This document shows, piece after piece, positions 8,219-16,479 of a stretch of DNA of 54,293 nucleotides. The translations under genes were made by a program, and so were the position numbers. This DNA is from CAYRFQ01 sp964423615 (GTDB lineage: Bacteria; Planctomycetota; Planctomycetia; Gemmatales; Gemmataceae): assembly GCA_964423615.1 (NCBI GenBank), contig CAYRFQ010000044.1, positions 1 through 54,293 on the forward strand. Direction: 5' to 3'. Within the stretch, counting starts at the first letter, position 1, and each line of letters opens with the position of its first letter. Under the pieces are notes generated by a model. The model was not told the DNA's origin. It ran no database searches and saw only the letters and a list, made by a program, of their open reading frames with translations.

Positions 8219-9736
8219 ATGCGTCGTGTCATTCTCGTCCTATTGGGGCTCCTCGAGCTGGGAGTCGCTCTCGTCTTGTTGCAACTTGGGCGAACACTCC
8301 CAACACGGGCGAAACTACGAAGCGACTTCGCGAAGGCTCAACAAGTCACGAAGGACGCCAGTGCCGAGATCCGCCAGGTCAAAGCCCAGGTCGCTTCCCT
8401 ACGCCAAAAACAAGTCAAGCAACTCGTGCAAAAGCTCAACAGCCAACTCGAACTGCTCACCGTCATGCTCAAAGATCAAAGCCTTCACTTGAAAGGTCAC
8501 TTCGAGACAGCCAAAACCATCCGCGACGAAATGGAAACTCTCGCCAAAGGAGCCGAAGGGATCGAGAAAACACTCGATCCGTCGCAATTCAAAGCTCTCG
8601 GAAACGGACTCGGAGTCGTTGCGAAGCTACTCGAGGAAGACTTGCCTCCAGCAAGCAACAAGGCGGCCCAACAACTCTCTGATGCGTCAACGGCGCTGTC
8701 GAACAACGCCAAGTTCGTTTCCGAACTCGTCTCTTCGCTTCCCACCGACCTCAAGGCGCTCGAACAAGTTCACGATAGCCTTGGGAAATTCGAATCGGGA
8801 TTGGGAAAGATGACGACGACGCTAAAAGTGGACCGACTCAAGACGATGCGTAAAGGCTTCCAAGGGATGCACGCCTCTCTCGACACCGGGGCCGATCAGG
8901 TAGCTCGGCTCGCTCGTTTCACCTATCCGGTCGTCACGTTCGACGGTTTCCGACCGGAAATCGAAAAACGCAAGTTCTGGCCCGAAGGAAGGACGATTGC
9001 CGGGGGCCTCCGAAAAGCCGGCGAAGGAGTGAAGGCCGCGGACGAACAACTCGGGGACATGATTGCCAATCTCCCGGAACTGATCAAGTCGGTAGAAGAA
9101 AGTCGCCAGGTCATGAAGGCCACGCGCGAAACTCTCGCCAGGGCCTTGAAACATAAGGATAAACTCGAACCCATCCTCCAAAAACTCCCCAACCAGACGC
9201 TCCAATTGGCGGAGAAAGTTCCTATGGTTGCCAAGGATTTGGCTGCCGTACTCCGCAAGACCGAAGAGTTAACGAAGGTCGGGGCGCAACTCCGGGAAGC
9301 TCGAAAAGGTCTGGACGACACCGCGGAAAATTTGGAGCCCATTCGGAAAGCCGTAAAGTCCTCGGCCAGATTATTCCGAACGACTCGTGTCGAACTGGAC
9401 AAGGCCATCAACCAAAGAGAGCAAGCCGAAAAGTTAATGGCCCAAACGACCGACCTGAGCGACGGCCTTTCCCAGGTCCTTCCTCATGGAGCGGAAAGCC
9501 TGATGAACCAACTAAAAGTCCAGGAAATGTCTCTGGACCAACTTGCCAACAGCATGGAAGAAGTCGGCGACATCATCCCGAAACAAGGCGAGACGATGGC
9601 CGAAATCGTCGAAACGGGCCGCTGGCTCGTTTGGCTCGTGGCCGCGTGCGTTCTGATCCACTCCCTCTACACATTTGCGGGAGTTAGGGAACAGAGGACA
9701 GACAACAGGGAACAGAAGACAACCGTTGCGAGTTGA
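8219..9736 (+). CDS. two-TM coiled-coil membrane protein
   Basis: 505 aa. One TM helix at the N-terminus (residues 3-24, VILVLLGLLELGVALVLLQL) and one near the C-terminus (about 466-487, RWLVWLVAACVLIHSLYTF) bracket about 440 residues of helical, Lys/Glu/Gln-rich heptad sequence, so a large non-membrane coiled-coil rod is held at both ends. The only globular-looking part is about 235-260 (FTYPVVTFDGFRPEIEKRKFWPEG). Long helical tails like this occur in MCE-type proteins, but no MCE domain is visible. Start has GAAGGAAG upstream. The final 16 residues are encoded by a dispersed repeat (9684-9719). Function unknown. Confidence 0.75.
   Translation: MRRVILVLLGLLELGVALVLLQLGRTLPTRAKLRSDFAKAQQVTKDASAEIRQVKAQVASLRQKQVKQLVQKLNSQLELLTVMLKDQSLHLKGHFETAKTIRDEMETLAKGAEGIEKTLDPSQFKALGNGLGVVAKLLEEDLPPASNKAAQQLSDASTALSNNAKFVSELVSSLPTDLKALEQVHDSLGKFESGLGKMTTTLKVDRLKTMRKGFQGMHASLDTGADQVARLARFTYPVVTFDGFRPEIEKRKFWPEGRTIAGGLRKAGEGVKAADEQLGDMIANLPELIKSVEESRQVMKATRETLARALKHKDKLEPILQKLPNQTLQLAEKVPMVAKDLAAVLRKTEELTKVGAQLREARKGLDDTAENLEPIRKAVKSSARLFRTTRVELDKAINQREQAEKLMAQTTDLSDGLSQVLPHGAESLMNQLKVQEMSLDQLANSMEEVGDIIPKQGETMAEIVETGRWLVWLVAACVLIHSLYTFAGVREQRTDNREQKTTVAS
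9684..9719 (+). repeat. GGGAACAG-type 3'-end repeat, copy 1 (inside CDS)
   Basis: Contains TTAGGGAACAGAGGACAG and a second GGGAACAG. The same words occur at 47873-47906 and 53683-53716 and, partly inverted, at 10989-11070. Here the element is translated as REQRTDNREQK, the tail of the coiled-coil protein. Confidence 0.8.
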
Positions 9737-9963
9737 GGGTTGAGACATTGTGACCGAAGGCCCGAAGATAACGAAATGATAGCCGTCGGTTTTGGTCGTT
9801 TTGTAAAGTGTACTCGGTCGTTCTCCTCGACAACGACGGGATATCGCGAGAGATTCGTGCCGTGCCTGCGTCCCTTACGCTTTGGCTCGGCATACCTTAC
9901 GAAAAAAACAGACAATCCGATATTGTGCATCTCGCATGGCTTCCCAACGGTTTTGGAGCCACT

Positions 9964-10311
9964 ATGCTCACCGAAAAACAGCAACGATTCTTGGCCAAAC
10001 GACGACCATTCGTTCGAACCTGGCCAGTCGTGGGGACTCTCATCATCGTATGCGTTCTCGCAATGACCGGATATTTGTTCTGGAAGAGTCCGCGCCTGAT
10101 CAATCCCTATGCAGCCCTCCAACTTGTCCAAGAGAAACACTTTCCGACCGAGCACATGGTTCCCACAGTCTTACTCCCGTGCGTTATGGTGATGTTCGTC
10201 CTCATGTTCTTGGTCTTCATCGCGTTTCTATTTGTTTCGTTTGGGAACGAAAAAAAATATCTGGACATCATTGACCAACTCCAACAACCCTCCAAAGACG
10301 CAGACACATGA
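9964..10311 (+). CDS. small two-TM membrane protein
   Basis: 115 aa from ATG 9964, with GGAG (9955-9958) 5 nt upstream; a longer reading from 9808 adds 52 residues without coding character. TM helices at about 22-41 (PVVGTLIIVCVLAMTGYLF) and 71-92 (LLPCVMVMFVLMFLVFIAFL), followed by a charged cytoplasmic-type tail KKYLDIIDQLQQ. Its TGA (10309-10311) overlaps the ATG of the HD phosphohydrolase (10308), so the two are translationally coupled. I do not recognise the family. Confidence 0.75.
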   Translation: MLTEKQQRFLAKRRPFVRTWPVVGTLIIVCVLAMTGYLFWKSPRLINPYAALQLVQEKHFPTEHMVPTVLLPCVMVMFVLMFLVFIAFLFVSFGNEKKYLDIIDQLQQPSKDADT

Positions 10312-10955
10312 ACCACGAACAAGACTGGCCGCACTGGGAGCGTCTCTTCGAATCGTTTCTTCGTGATCAACTCGAACGGCCCGACCCCGCACACGACCTG
10401 GCTCACATCCGACGTGTCGTCTCCACTGCCAAGCAGCTGACCGGGGCCGAGAAAGCGGAACCGCAAATCGTGTACCCGGCAGCGTGGTTGCACGACTGTG
10501 TCATGGTGCCGAAAGACTCACCCCTGCGGAGTAAGGCATCGGTCGAAGCGGCCAAGGTCGCCTTGGGGTTTCTCCGAGAACAAGGGTATCCTTCGGAATT
10601 GCTCGACGACGTATTCCACGCCATCGAAGCACACAGTTTTTCAGCGAACATTCCACCGCGAACATTGGAAGCCAAGGTCGTCCAGGACGCCGACCGACTC
10701 GATGCCATTGGAGCCATTGGGATCGCCAGGTGTTTCGTGACGGCGGGACTGCTCGGAAGCCAACTCTATCACCAAGACGAACCATTTCCCGTCGACCGAA
10801 TTGTGGACGACAAACACTATGCCGTCGATCATTTTTACGCCAAGTTACTCAAACTGCGAGACACCATGCAGACCGATGCCGGACGCGAAGAGGCCGAACG
10901 ACGCACCCAGTTTATGCTCGGTTATCTGAATCAGATGCGATTCGAGATTGGATAA
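10308..10955 (+). CDS. HD-domain phosphohydrolase
   Basis: 215 aa. Metal-binding HD residues are visible: H29/H33 in PAHDLAHIRRV, the H62-D63 doublet in AAWLHDCV, H106/H110-type histidines in FHAIEAHSFS, and the distal Asp in DADRLDAIGAIG. This is the layout of the YedJ/YpgQ-like family of soluble HD hydrolases, which act on nucleotides or other phosphorylated metabolites; the substrate is not deducible. ATGA overlap with the small membrane protein suggests the two work together, perhaps by recruiting the enzyme to the membrane (inference). Confidence 0.88.
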   Translation: MNHEQDWPHWERLFESFLRDQLERPDPAHDLAHIRRVVSTAKQLTGAEKAEPQIVYPAAWLHDCVMVPKDSPLRSKASVEAAKVALGFLREQGYPSELLDDVFHAIEAHSFSANIPPRTLEAKVVQDADRLDAIGAIGIARCFVTAGLLGSQLYHQDEPFPVDRIVDDKHYAVDHFYAKLLKLRDTMQTDAGREEAERRTQFMLGYLNQMRFEIG

Positions 10956-10988
10956 ATCGTTGTGTATTGTCGGGGTAGTAAGTTTGCC

Positions 10989-11070
10989 AGGGAATAGAGA
11001 ACAGAAAAGTCAATCCACCTCTCGTCCTCTGTTCCCTTTGCTCTAATCCCTATTCTTGTTCCCTGTTCTC
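10989..11070. repeat. GGGAACAG-type repeat, copy 2, between convergent genes
   Basis: AGGGAATAGAGAACAG (10989-11004) faces inverted copies at 11023-11070 (CGTCCTCTGTTCCC and TTGTTCCCTGTTCTC). It fills the 121-nt space between the HD gene and the converging pyruvate carboxylase gene, where it can fold into a long imperfect hairpin and could terminate transcription from both sides. Confidence 0.7.
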
Positions 11071-11076
11071 AACGCC

Positions 11077-14000
11077 CTATTCGCCAAAGCGCATCAACAA
11101 ATCGCCTGCTTCGACTTGTGTGCCTGGTTGGACCAACACTTCGGCAAGCTTTCCTGCCTGCTCGGCGTAAACGGTCGTTTCCATCTTCATGGCTTCGAGC
11201 GTCACGAGCTTTTGCCCCTTGGCGACTTCTTCATTCACTTTGACGGTGACGTTCACGACCAACCCAGGCATCGGCGCCGGGACATGGAGCGGGTTGGATG
11301 TGTCCGCTTTCGGATGGCTCTTGACTTCCGTCGCGAGGTGTTGGTCGGCAACGAGTACGTCACGCGGTTGACCATTCAGCTCGAAGAAGACCGTGCGGGT
11401 CCCGTCAACGTGTGGGTCGCCAACAGTCAGGAACTTGACGATGAGAGATTTGCCTTCCTCGATGTTGACGCTGACTTCTTCACCCGGCTTCATGCCCGAG
11501 AAAAAGGTCGGGGTCGGCAGCGTGCTCGTGTTGGAATACGTCTTTACGTGCTCAATGAGGTCGGGATACACACGAGGATAGAGTTCTTGCGTAACGACAG
11601 CTTGGTCGGAAGGCTCTTCTTCGCCCAGGAGTCGTTTGAGCTGCTCACGAGTGGCCTCAAAGTCGGTAGGCGGCAGCGATGCTCCGGGACGACTTTCGAG
11701 CGGTTGCTTACCCCGAAGAACGATCTTTTGGAGCTTTTCTGGAAATCCGCCGACAGGTTGTCCCAGTTTCCCTTCGAATAAGTCGACCACCGACGCTGGG
11801 AAAGCTAGTTCCCGCGCTCCGCTTTCGACGTCTTCCGGTTCGAGATTGTTGGCCACCATGAACAACGCCATGTCTCCGACAACTTTCGACGTGGGCGTGA
11901 CCTTGATGATGTCGCCAAACATCATGTTGACCTTGGCGTAAGCCCGACACACTTCGGGCCACCGGTCACCCACCCCCAACGCCGTGGCTTGCGTCTGCAA
12001 ATTGGTGTACTGGCCTCCAGGCATCTCATGAAGGTAGACCTCTCCGCTCGAAGCGAGCTGGCCGCTTTCGAAGGGGGCGTAGAACTTCCGGACGGCTTGC
12101 CAGTATCGTGCGGTCTCTTCGAGCGAATCATAGTCCATCCCAGTGTCGCGTTCGGTGAACCGGACCGTCTCGACGAGCGTGTTGAGGTTGGGCTGAGCCG
12201 TCAAACCCGAAAGCGGAGCCATGGCCGCGTCGACGATGTCGACGCCTTCGTCGGCACCCATCAACAGCGAGGATATCTGCCCACCCGCCGAATCGTGCGT
12301 GTGGAAGTGGATGGGAATGCCGATTTCGTTGCGCAGGGCCTTGACGAGTTGCCTCGCAGCGTAGGGCTTGCACAACCCAGCCATGTCCTTGATGGCCAGG
12401 ATGTTGGCCCCAAGTTTCTCCAGTTCTTTCGCCAGGGCCACATAGTACTTCAAGTCGTACTTGGTTCGGTTCGGATTAAGGATGTCTCCGCTGTAGCAAA
12501 TCGCCGGTTCGCAAATCATGCCGTTTTCACGAACGGCTTCGATGGCCAACTTCAAGTTCGGCACCCAGTTCAACGCGTCGAAAATTCGGAAAACATCGAT
12601 ACCAGCTTGAGCGGACTCTTTGACGAACGCCTTGACGACGTTGTCGGGGTAGTTGGTGTAGCCCACGGCGTTGTTGGCCCTGAGAAGCATTTGGAAGAGA
12701 ATGTTCGGGATTCTGGCCCGCAGTTCGACAAGTCGTTCCCAGGGACTCTCCTTCAAAAACCGCATGCTGGCGTCGAACGTCGCTCCGCCCCACATCTCGA
12801 GAGAGAACAACTCGGCATGTCTTAGCGCATACGTCGGAGCGATCTGCAACATGTCGTAAGTACGCATCCGAGTAGCCAACAATGACTGATGAGCATCACG
12901 GAACGTCGTATCGGTCACCAACAACTTCTTTTGGTCTAGAACCCACTTGCTGAAATTTTCCGGCCCAAGTTCTTTAAGTCTGTCTCGAGTTCCGGGTGGG
13001 TTGGTTGTCGTTGGCGGCAGTTCCGGCAGAGGTGCTGGAACATAGGGTAACGGCAGTTGGGATTTGCCTTTTAGTTCGGGGTGACCGTTTACGATGATCT
13101 CGGCGATGTAGCGGATGATTTTACTCGCACGGTCTTGTCTCGGTGCGAAGGCAAACAATTCTGGAGTCTGGTCGATGAATCGAGTTGTGACATTTCCGCT
13201 AAGGAACGCGGGGTGGGTGACCAGGTTGATTAAGAACGGGATGTTTGTCTTGACCCCACGAATTCGGAACTCTTGGAGGGAGCGTTCCATGCGGGCCGCA
13301 GCGTCTTCGAATCGCAGTCCGTGGGCAGTCACTTTGACCAGGAGGGAATCGTAGAACGGCGTAATCACCGCACCGCCGAAGGCCGAACCTGCGTCGAGGC
13401 GAATTCCCATCCCGCTTGCCGACCTGTAAGCCGTAAGTCGCCCGTAATCAGGAATGAACCGATTCGTCGGGTCCTCGCTCGTGACTCGACACTGAAGCGC
13501 AAATCCGTGGACACCCACATTCTCTTGCGAGCCAAGACCGATCTCTGGATCAGAGAGAGGTTTGCCTTGGGCCACGCGGATTTGACTGGCGATAAGGTCG
13601 TAGTTCGTGACTTCTTCAGTAACTGTATGCTCGACCTGGATACGCGGGTTCACTTCGATGAAGAAAAAGTCCCCGGAATCGACGTCGTAGAGAAACTCCA
13701 CCGTCCCGGCATTGTCGTACCCGACGGCCCGACCGATGGCCAAAGCCGCGTCCAAAATGGCTTGTCGTTTTTCCGCTGGGAGATTCAACGCTGGAGCGAT
13801 CTCCACGACCTTTTGGTGTCGACGTTGGACCGAACAATCGCGTTCGTAGAGGTGAACAAGGTTTCCGTGTTGATCGCCGAGCAACTGGACTTCGATGTGT
13901 CTGGCGCGTTGGATGAATTTCTCAAGGAAGACGTCGGGGACTCCGAAAGCCGTCTGCGCCTCGCGTCGAGCTTGATCGAGAGCTTGGTCAAGCCCGGCCG

Positions 14001-14550
14001 CAGAATGCGCCACACGCATCCCTCGTCCACCGCCACCCATCGACGCCTTGACGATGACCGGATAGCCAAGTTTCTCGGCCAGTTCCTTGCCCGTCTCGTT
14101 ATCCGTGACGACGTTGTCACTGCCGTCGAGGACTGGTACGCTGGCCTTCTTTGCAATCGCTCGAGCCTGGACCTTGTCTCCGAGTTGCCTGAGAACTTCC
14201 ACCCTGGGGCCGACAAATATAATCCCGGCATCACCGCAAGCCTGGGCGAAATCGGCGTTCTCCGAGAGGAAGCCGTAGCCCGGGTGGATGGCATCGATGT
14301 CGTAGTGTTTGGCCAGCTCGATGATCCGCGGAATGTTGAGGTACGATCGCAACGGCTCTCCTGCATGGCCCAAGAGGTAAGACTCGTCGGCCTTGAAGCG
14401 ATGGAGAGCAAATCGATCCTCGTGGGTATAAATGGCGACCGTGCGAATACCCAACTCGTGGGCACTCCGAAACACGCGGATTGCAATTTCGCTTCGGTTG
14501 GCAGCCATCAGTTTTTTGATCGGGCGAATTTCCGTCGGGACATTGGCCAT
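11077..14550 (-). CDS. pyc: pyruvate carboxylase
   Basis: 1157 aa, the full length of single-chain pyruvate carboxylases. Biotin carboxylase domain at about 12-470 (LMAANRSEIAIRVFRSA start, ATP-grasp glycine loop MGGGGRGMR, EVNPRIQVEHTVTE). Carboxyltransferase domain from about 540 (TTFRDAHQSLLATRMRT; ILAIKDMAGLCKP with the carbamylated Lys; metal ligands in HFHTHDSAGG). C-terminal biotinyl domain with EAMKMET, biotinylated Lys1122. It makes oxaloacetate from pyruvate and bicarbonate, an anaplerotic reaction. It stands alone and converges on the HD gene. A strong palindrome lies 83 nt upstream of its ATG. Confidence 0.97.
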   Translation of the reverse strand: MANVPTEIRPIKKLMAANRSEIAIRVFRSAHELGIRTVAIYTHEDRFALHRFKADESYLLGHAGEPLRSYLNIPRIIELAKHYDIDAIHPGYGFLSENADFAQACGDAGIIFVGPRVEVLRQLGDKVQARAIAKKASVPVLDGSDNVVTDNETGKELAEKLGYPVIVKASMGGGGRGMRVAHSAAGLDQALDQARREAQTAFGVPDVFLEKFIQRARHIEVQLLGDQHGNLVHLYERDCSVQRRHQKVVEIAPALNLPAEKRQAILDAALAIGRAVGYDNAGTVEFLYDVDSGDFFFIEVNPRIQVEHTVTEEVTNYDLIASQIRVAQGKPLSDPEIGLGSQENVGVHGFALQCRVTSEDPTNRFIPDYGRLTAYRSASGMGIRLDAGSAFGGAVITPFYDSLLVKVTAHGLRFEDAAARMERSLQEFRIRGVKTNIPFLINLVTHPAFLSGNVTTRFIDQTPELFAFAPRQDRASKIIRYIAEIIVNGHPELKGKSQLPLPYVPAPLPELPPTTTNPPGTRDRLKELGPENFSKWVLDQKKLLVTDTTFRDAHQSLLATRMRTYDMLQIAPTYALRHAELFSLEMWGGATFDASMRFLKESPWERLVELRARIPNILFQMLLRANNAVGYTNYPDNVVKAFVKESAQAGIDVFRIFDALNWVPNLKLAIEAVRENGMICEPAICYSGDILNPNRTKYDLKYYVALAKELEKLGANILAIKDMAGLCKPYAARQLVKALRNEIGIPIHFHTHDSAGGQISSLLMGADEGVDIVDAAMAPLSGLTAQPNLNTLVETVRFTERDTGMDYDSLEETARYWQAVRKFYAPFESGQLASSGEVYLHEMPGGQYTNLQTQATALGVGDRWPEVCRAYAKVNMMFGDIIKVTPTSKVVGDMALFMVANNLEPEDVESGARELAFPASVVDLFEGKLGQPVGGFPEKLQKIVLRGKQPLESRPGASLPPTDFEATREQLKRLLGEEEPSDQAVVTQELYPRVYPDLIEHVKTYSNTSTLPTPTFFSGMKPGEEVSVNIEEGKSLIVKFLTVGDPHVDGTRTVFFELNGQPRDVLVADQHLATEVKSHPKADTSNPLHVPAPMPGLVVNVTVKVNEEVAKGQKLVTLEAMKMETTVYAEQAGKLAEVLVQPGTQVEAGDLLMRFGE

Positions 14551-14632
14551 TGGAGAAATCCTTCGTTGTTTTGTATCTTGGGTGGCACCGGTCCAAAGGA
14601 AGCTCTACAAGTTCGTATTGGGTTGCGCTCAC

Positions 14633-14654
14633 TCGTGAACAGTCCTGTTCACGA
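14633..14654. promoter_or_regulatory. 10-2-10 palindrome, candidate operator of pyc
   Basis: TCGTGAACAG (14633-14642), centre TC, CTGTTCACGA (14645-14654): a perfect 22-bp dyad in the 401-nt gap between pyc (leftward) and the P450 gene (rightward), 83 nt ahead of the pyc ATG and about 300 nt ahead of the P450 start. Size and symmetry fit a dimeric repressor site. No T-run follows, so a terminator is less likely. Nothing else was found in the gap. Confidence 0.5.
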
Positions 14655-14951
14655 AGTTCCTCCTGGCGCAAAGATGTTGGCCCGGACCACGATCATCCAT
14701 TCCGAGCTTTTGTATGGAATGTTGGCCAGAGTTTCTCTCTGTCTTCGCAACGGATAGCAGGAACTCTTTCAGGCGAGAGAAGTCCCCAGAGAGAACCAAG
14801 CGATTCTGCAAAAATCTCTTATAATTTCAGGGGAGCTTATCGTAGAGGTCGCTGATGGACCTTCCTTCGAAATTCTGTTCGGTTTGAAGTCGCTGAGAGG
14901 ATGATGCCCGATCAGCGGGCGAAGAGTTCACACTCCAAATGGAGCCAACGG

Positions 14952-16313
14952 ATGAGCGTCGAGACGCTGCCCCCACAACTTTCACCGGCCCTGAAACTAC
15001 CACCAAAGGCCAAAGGCCGTTGGGGCTTGGGGAACTTTTTGCAGTACTTGCGTGATCCACTTGGTTTCGGGCAGTCGTGTGCAAGAGAATACGGCGACGT
15101 GGTGAAACTCTGGCTCCTGCCATGGCGACCGAGCGTTGCTCTATTTCATCCCCAGGACATCGAAGCGGTCCTACGCCACCAAGCCCAGAAATTTCGGAAA
15201 GACGATGGCACACGGGCCATTTCGTTCGTTCTCGGTAACGGCTTGGTCACCAACGAGGGCGATTCTTGGAGACAGCAGCGGCGGAAAATTCAACCCGGCT
15301 TCCAACGAAGCGAGGTCGAACGCTATGCCGACATCATCGTCGGATTCACGCGTCGTGCCGTCGAAAAATGGCAGCCCGGTGAAATTCGCGATGTCCACAC
15401 GGACATGATGCACCTGACGTTGGAGATCGTTGGCAAAGCCCTCTTCGACGCGGACGTGGCTGACCAGGTGCAGGAAGTGTACGATTCGCTCGAAGAAATC
15501 ATGTCGTTCCTGACGAACATCGTCAACTGGATTCCCGCCAGGAAGTATTTCCCAACGCCGGGTTATTTGCGCTTTCAAAAGGCCGTCAAACGTATCGACG
15601 AAGTGATGCTCCGAATCATCCGACGTCGCAAGAACCAACCACCCGGTGGAGTGGATTTGTTAAGTCAGTTATTGTTCCCGTCGGACCCGCAAGACGCAAT
15701 GACGGACCAACAACTACGCGACGAACTCTTGACGCTTTTCCTGGCCGGACACGAAACGACGGCCCTGGCCCTCTCGTTCTGCTTTCGACTGATCGCGCTC
15801 CATCCCAAAGTAGAAAACCAGGTGAGGGACGAGATTCAAGGCGTCCTTGGAGACCGAGACGCGACGGCTGCCGACTATCAACGTTTGACATATACCGAAA
15901 TGGTTCTAAAAGAATCGATGCGTCTGTATCCGCCAGTGTGGAGCATCGGGCGGGAAGCGTTGGAAGACGTAGAAATTGGCGGTTACAGATTTCCCAAAGG
16001 GACGACGTTCGAAATGTGGCAATGGGTGGTCCATCGCGACGCTCGGTGGTATCCCGAACCAGATGTGTTTCGTCCGGAAAGATGGACCAAAGACGAAATC
16101 GAGTCGCGGCCTCGGTGTTCGTATTTTCCCTTCGGAGATGGACCACGGATTTGTATCGGGCTCACCTTTGCCATGATGGAAGCCGTGTTAGTGATCGCAA
16201 CAATCTTACAGCGAGTTTCGTTGTCCGTCGTGGGTAAGGCGGAGTTGGCATTTGCTCCTTCGGTGACGCTTCGTCCAGCCAAGGGGGTGCCGTTGAAGGT
16301 CGAGCAGAGATGA
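14952..16313 (+). CDS. cytochrome P450
   Basis: 453 aa from ATG 14952, chosen because GGAG (14941-14944) is 7 nt upstream; two Met codons at 14901/14904 have poorer sites. All core P450 elements are present: I-helix AGHETTA, K-helix E-x-x-R in KESMRLYPP, the PERF-like FRPERW, and the heme loop FPFGDGPRICIG with the thiolate ligand Cys401. There is no signal or membrane anchor, so it is a soluble class needing a separate ferredoxin/reductase, neither of which is nearby. The sequence style resembles the CYP4/CYP102-like fatty-acid hydroxylase group (PPVWSIGREALEDVEIGGY), but the substrate is unknown. Confidence 0.95.
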   Translation: MSVETLPPQLSPALKLPPKAKGRWGLGNFLQYLRDPLGFGQSCAREYGDVVKLWLLPWRPSVALFHPQDIEAVLRHQAQKFRKDDGTRAISFVLGNGLVTNEGDSWRQQRRKIQPGFQRSEVERYADIIVGFTRRAVEKWQPGEIRDVHTDMMHLTLEIVGKALFDADVADQVQEVYDSLEEIMSFLTNIVNWIPARKYFPTPGYLRFQKAVKRIDEVMLRIIRRRKNQPPGGVDLLSQLLFPSDPQDAMTDQQLRDELLTLFLAGHETTALALSFCFRLIALHPKVENQVRDEIQGVLGDRDATAADYQRLTYTEMVLKESMRLYPPVWSIGREALEDVEIGGYRFPKGTTFEMWQWVVHRDARWYPEPDVFRPERWTKDEIESRPRCSYFPFGDGPRICIGLTFAMMEAVLVIATILQRVSLSVVGKAELAFAPSVTLRPAKGVPLKVEQR

Positions 16314-16479
16314 CTCGCATCCGAAGAACAACCCGAACAAACACCAAAGACCAGCATTACTTCTCCCCAGCCACACTCCAACAACGAGAACCATCGTTGC
16401 CGAACTGGCTTTCATTGCGAACAATAAAGATAGGAGCAACCCACAACACTCTACTCCACAACCAGGAGCGAGCATCAAT

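Noticed and set aside
13273..14757. 494-codon ORF on the plus strand opposite pyc
   Set aside because: Antisense shadow of the biotin carboxylase region; no recognisable protein, no ribosome site, and pyc is certain.
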